NCBI GenBank assembly: GCA_913061385.1 | Contig: CAJXTM010000270.1 | Span: forward strand, 1-6,041 | Direction of reading: 5' to 3' | From: an uncultured Rhodopirellula sp. | GTDB taxonomy: Bacteria > Planctomycetota > Planctomycetia > Pirellulales > Pirellulaceae | DNA: 6,041 bases | Part shown: one piece after another, positions 5,346-6,041 of the stretch | How positions within the stretch are numbered: the first letter of the stretch is position 1 | How the letters are laid out: each line of letters opens with the position of its first letter | The notes under the pieces: generated by a model | Database searches by the model: none | The model's input: the letters and a program-made list of their open reading frames with translations, nothing else | What the model was told of the DNA's origin: nothing | Made by a program: the position numbers and the translations under genes

Positions 5346-5995
5346 TCATTTTTCCTTGTTCTTGCCAGCGTCCTTTTTGGAAGCTTTGTTTTTCCCGGCC
5401 TTGGGTTTGCTTTTTCCTTTTTTTTCCTTCGAGGCTTCCTCGTCGGAGCCTTTGTTTTGCAGGGTTGGATCTTCAAGTGTTGCGAGTTCTACCTTCAGCA
5501 TGATCTCTTTGCCTTTGCGGTAGATCTTGATGTCTTGGATAGAGCCCACCGGTTTGCGTTCAACGATCTCTTGGAAGTTACCGGGATCACTGACTTTTTC
5601 GCCTGCGAATTCAACGATCACGTCGAGCGGTTCAATGCCAGCCTTTTCGGCTGCTGAGTTTTTTGTGATTTGGTATGCGAGCACGCCCAATCCAACTGGC
5701 AATTTGAATTTGCCAGCAATCTTCGGGTTCAATTCGGCCATGCGGATGCCAATGGCAGCTCGACGTACTTTGTTGTGTTTCGCCAGTTCATCAGCGATCC
5801 ATTTGGCCTGATTGATTGGAATTGCAAATCCAATTCCTTGGTAGGAACCGTTGCGTGACGCGATCGCAGTACTGATAGCGATTGCTCGTCCATCAAGATC
5901 GATGAGTGGTCCGCCAGAGTTTCCCGGGTTGATGGCGGCGTCAGTTTGAAGTAGCCGACCTCGGCTGATGCGTCTTAGGGCACGATCTTTTGCAC
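5346..5995 (-). CDS. HtrA/DegP-like serine protease with PDZ domain, C-terminal part (5' end missing)
   Basis: About 215 codons of a trypsin-fold periplasmic protease, open from the last genomic base to the TGA at 5348-5346. The upstream part reads [20 protein letters not shown], the HtrA active-site signature with the catalytic Ser codon at 5918-5916, followed by [12 protein letters not shown] and [18 protein letters not shown]. His and Asp of the triad would lie in the missing N-terminus. After [12 protein letters not shown] comes one PDZ domain (about 5741-5470): [31 protein letters not shown], then [16 protein letters not shown]. The ATG at 5741 is internal, at the protease-PDZ junction, and is not the gene start. 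The C-terminus is an unusual Lys-rich tail (5349-5453, 14 Lys in 35 residues), unlike the second PDZ domain of DegP. Expected role: protein quality control or regulated proteolysis in the envelope. Codons beyond 5995 are adapter. Confidence 0.92.
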
Positions 5996-6041
5996 CTGTC
6001 TCTTATACACATCTCCGAGCCCACGAGACCGAGGCTGATCT
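5996..6041. other. Unremoved Illumina Nextera adapter (sequencing artefact, not genomic)
   Basis: Bases 5996-6014 are CTGTCTCTTATACACATCT, the reverse complement of the Tn5 mosaic end used in Nextera libraries. Bases 6015-6029, CCGAGCCCACGAGAC, are the Nextera read-2 adapter. Bases 6030-6037, CGAGGCTG, match the i7 index sold as N710, and 6038-6041 (ATCT) begin the flow-cell adapter that follows the index. The order is exactly that of a read running through a short insert. The contig therefore ends biologically at about 5995; base 5996 could be genomic only by chance identity. Confidence 0.98.

Noticed and set aside
5996..6014. A Tn5/IS50 mosaic end that could mark a natural transposon
   Set aside because: It is followed directly by the Nextera adapter, an index and flow-cell sequence at the very end of the contig, with no transposase or target duplication; library artefact explains it fully.
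1..6041. A new defence, mobile or biosynthetic system
   Set aside because: The genes are ordinary envelope and metabolic families in four independent transcription directions/units; no nuclease, integrase, toxin-antitoxin pair, CRISPR repeats or carrier-protein genes were seen.

Overview
The window looks like the end of a draft contig from a Gram-negative bacterium, most probably a planctomycete of the Pirellulaceae (Rhodopirellula-like) group. This is inferred from moderate GC content, the style of the exported proteins (a small Gly/Cys-rich lipoprotein, a transglutaminase-like protein with an RR-type signal, an HtrA protease with a Lys-rich tail), the sugar-type lipoprotein binding protein, and an intergenic palindrome of a type I associate with planctomycete genomes. 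No rRNA or other marker gene is present, so the taxonomy is a guess.

Layout. Positions 1-1069 (minus strand) hold a periplasmic sugar-type ABC binding lipoprotein (GTG start at 1069), followed 12 nt downstream by the first 24 codons of the next gene, cut by the window edge. Positions 1342-3340 (minus) hold an exported alpha/beta hydrolase whose 3' end overlaps a class IV PLP aminotransferase by 29 bp. At 3341-3507 a divergent spacer carries two inverted repeats and leads into a small Cys/Gly-rich lipoprotein on the plus strand (3508-3951). Next comes a hairpin-rich spacer (3992-4083) ending in a strong intrinsic terminator, then an exported transglutaminase-like protein (4108-5124, plus). A convergent spacer with an 18-bp tandem repeat follows, and finally the C-terminal part of an HtrA/DegP-like serine protease with a PDZ domain (5346-5995, minus).

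The last 46 bases (5996-6041) are not genomic. They read as the Tn5 mosaic end, the Nextera read-2 adapter, an 8-base index matching Nextera i7 N710, and four bases of the flow-cell adapter. The protease gene is therefore cut by the end of genuine sequence at 5995, and the last codon(s) there must not be annotated as protein.

How the genes relate: at least four of the products appear to be exported or envelope-associated (binding protein, hydrolase, small lipoprotein, transglutaminase-like protein; probably also the protease). Only two groupings have positional support: the binding protein with its downstream ABC partner, and the hydrolase with the aminotransferase. I see no defence system, mobile element, CRISPR array, phage gene or RNA gene, and no convincing new multi-gene system. 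The notable points are the adapter read-through, the transglutaminase with an altered acid position, the Cys-rich lipoprotein, the stacked hairpins and the 18-bp repeats.
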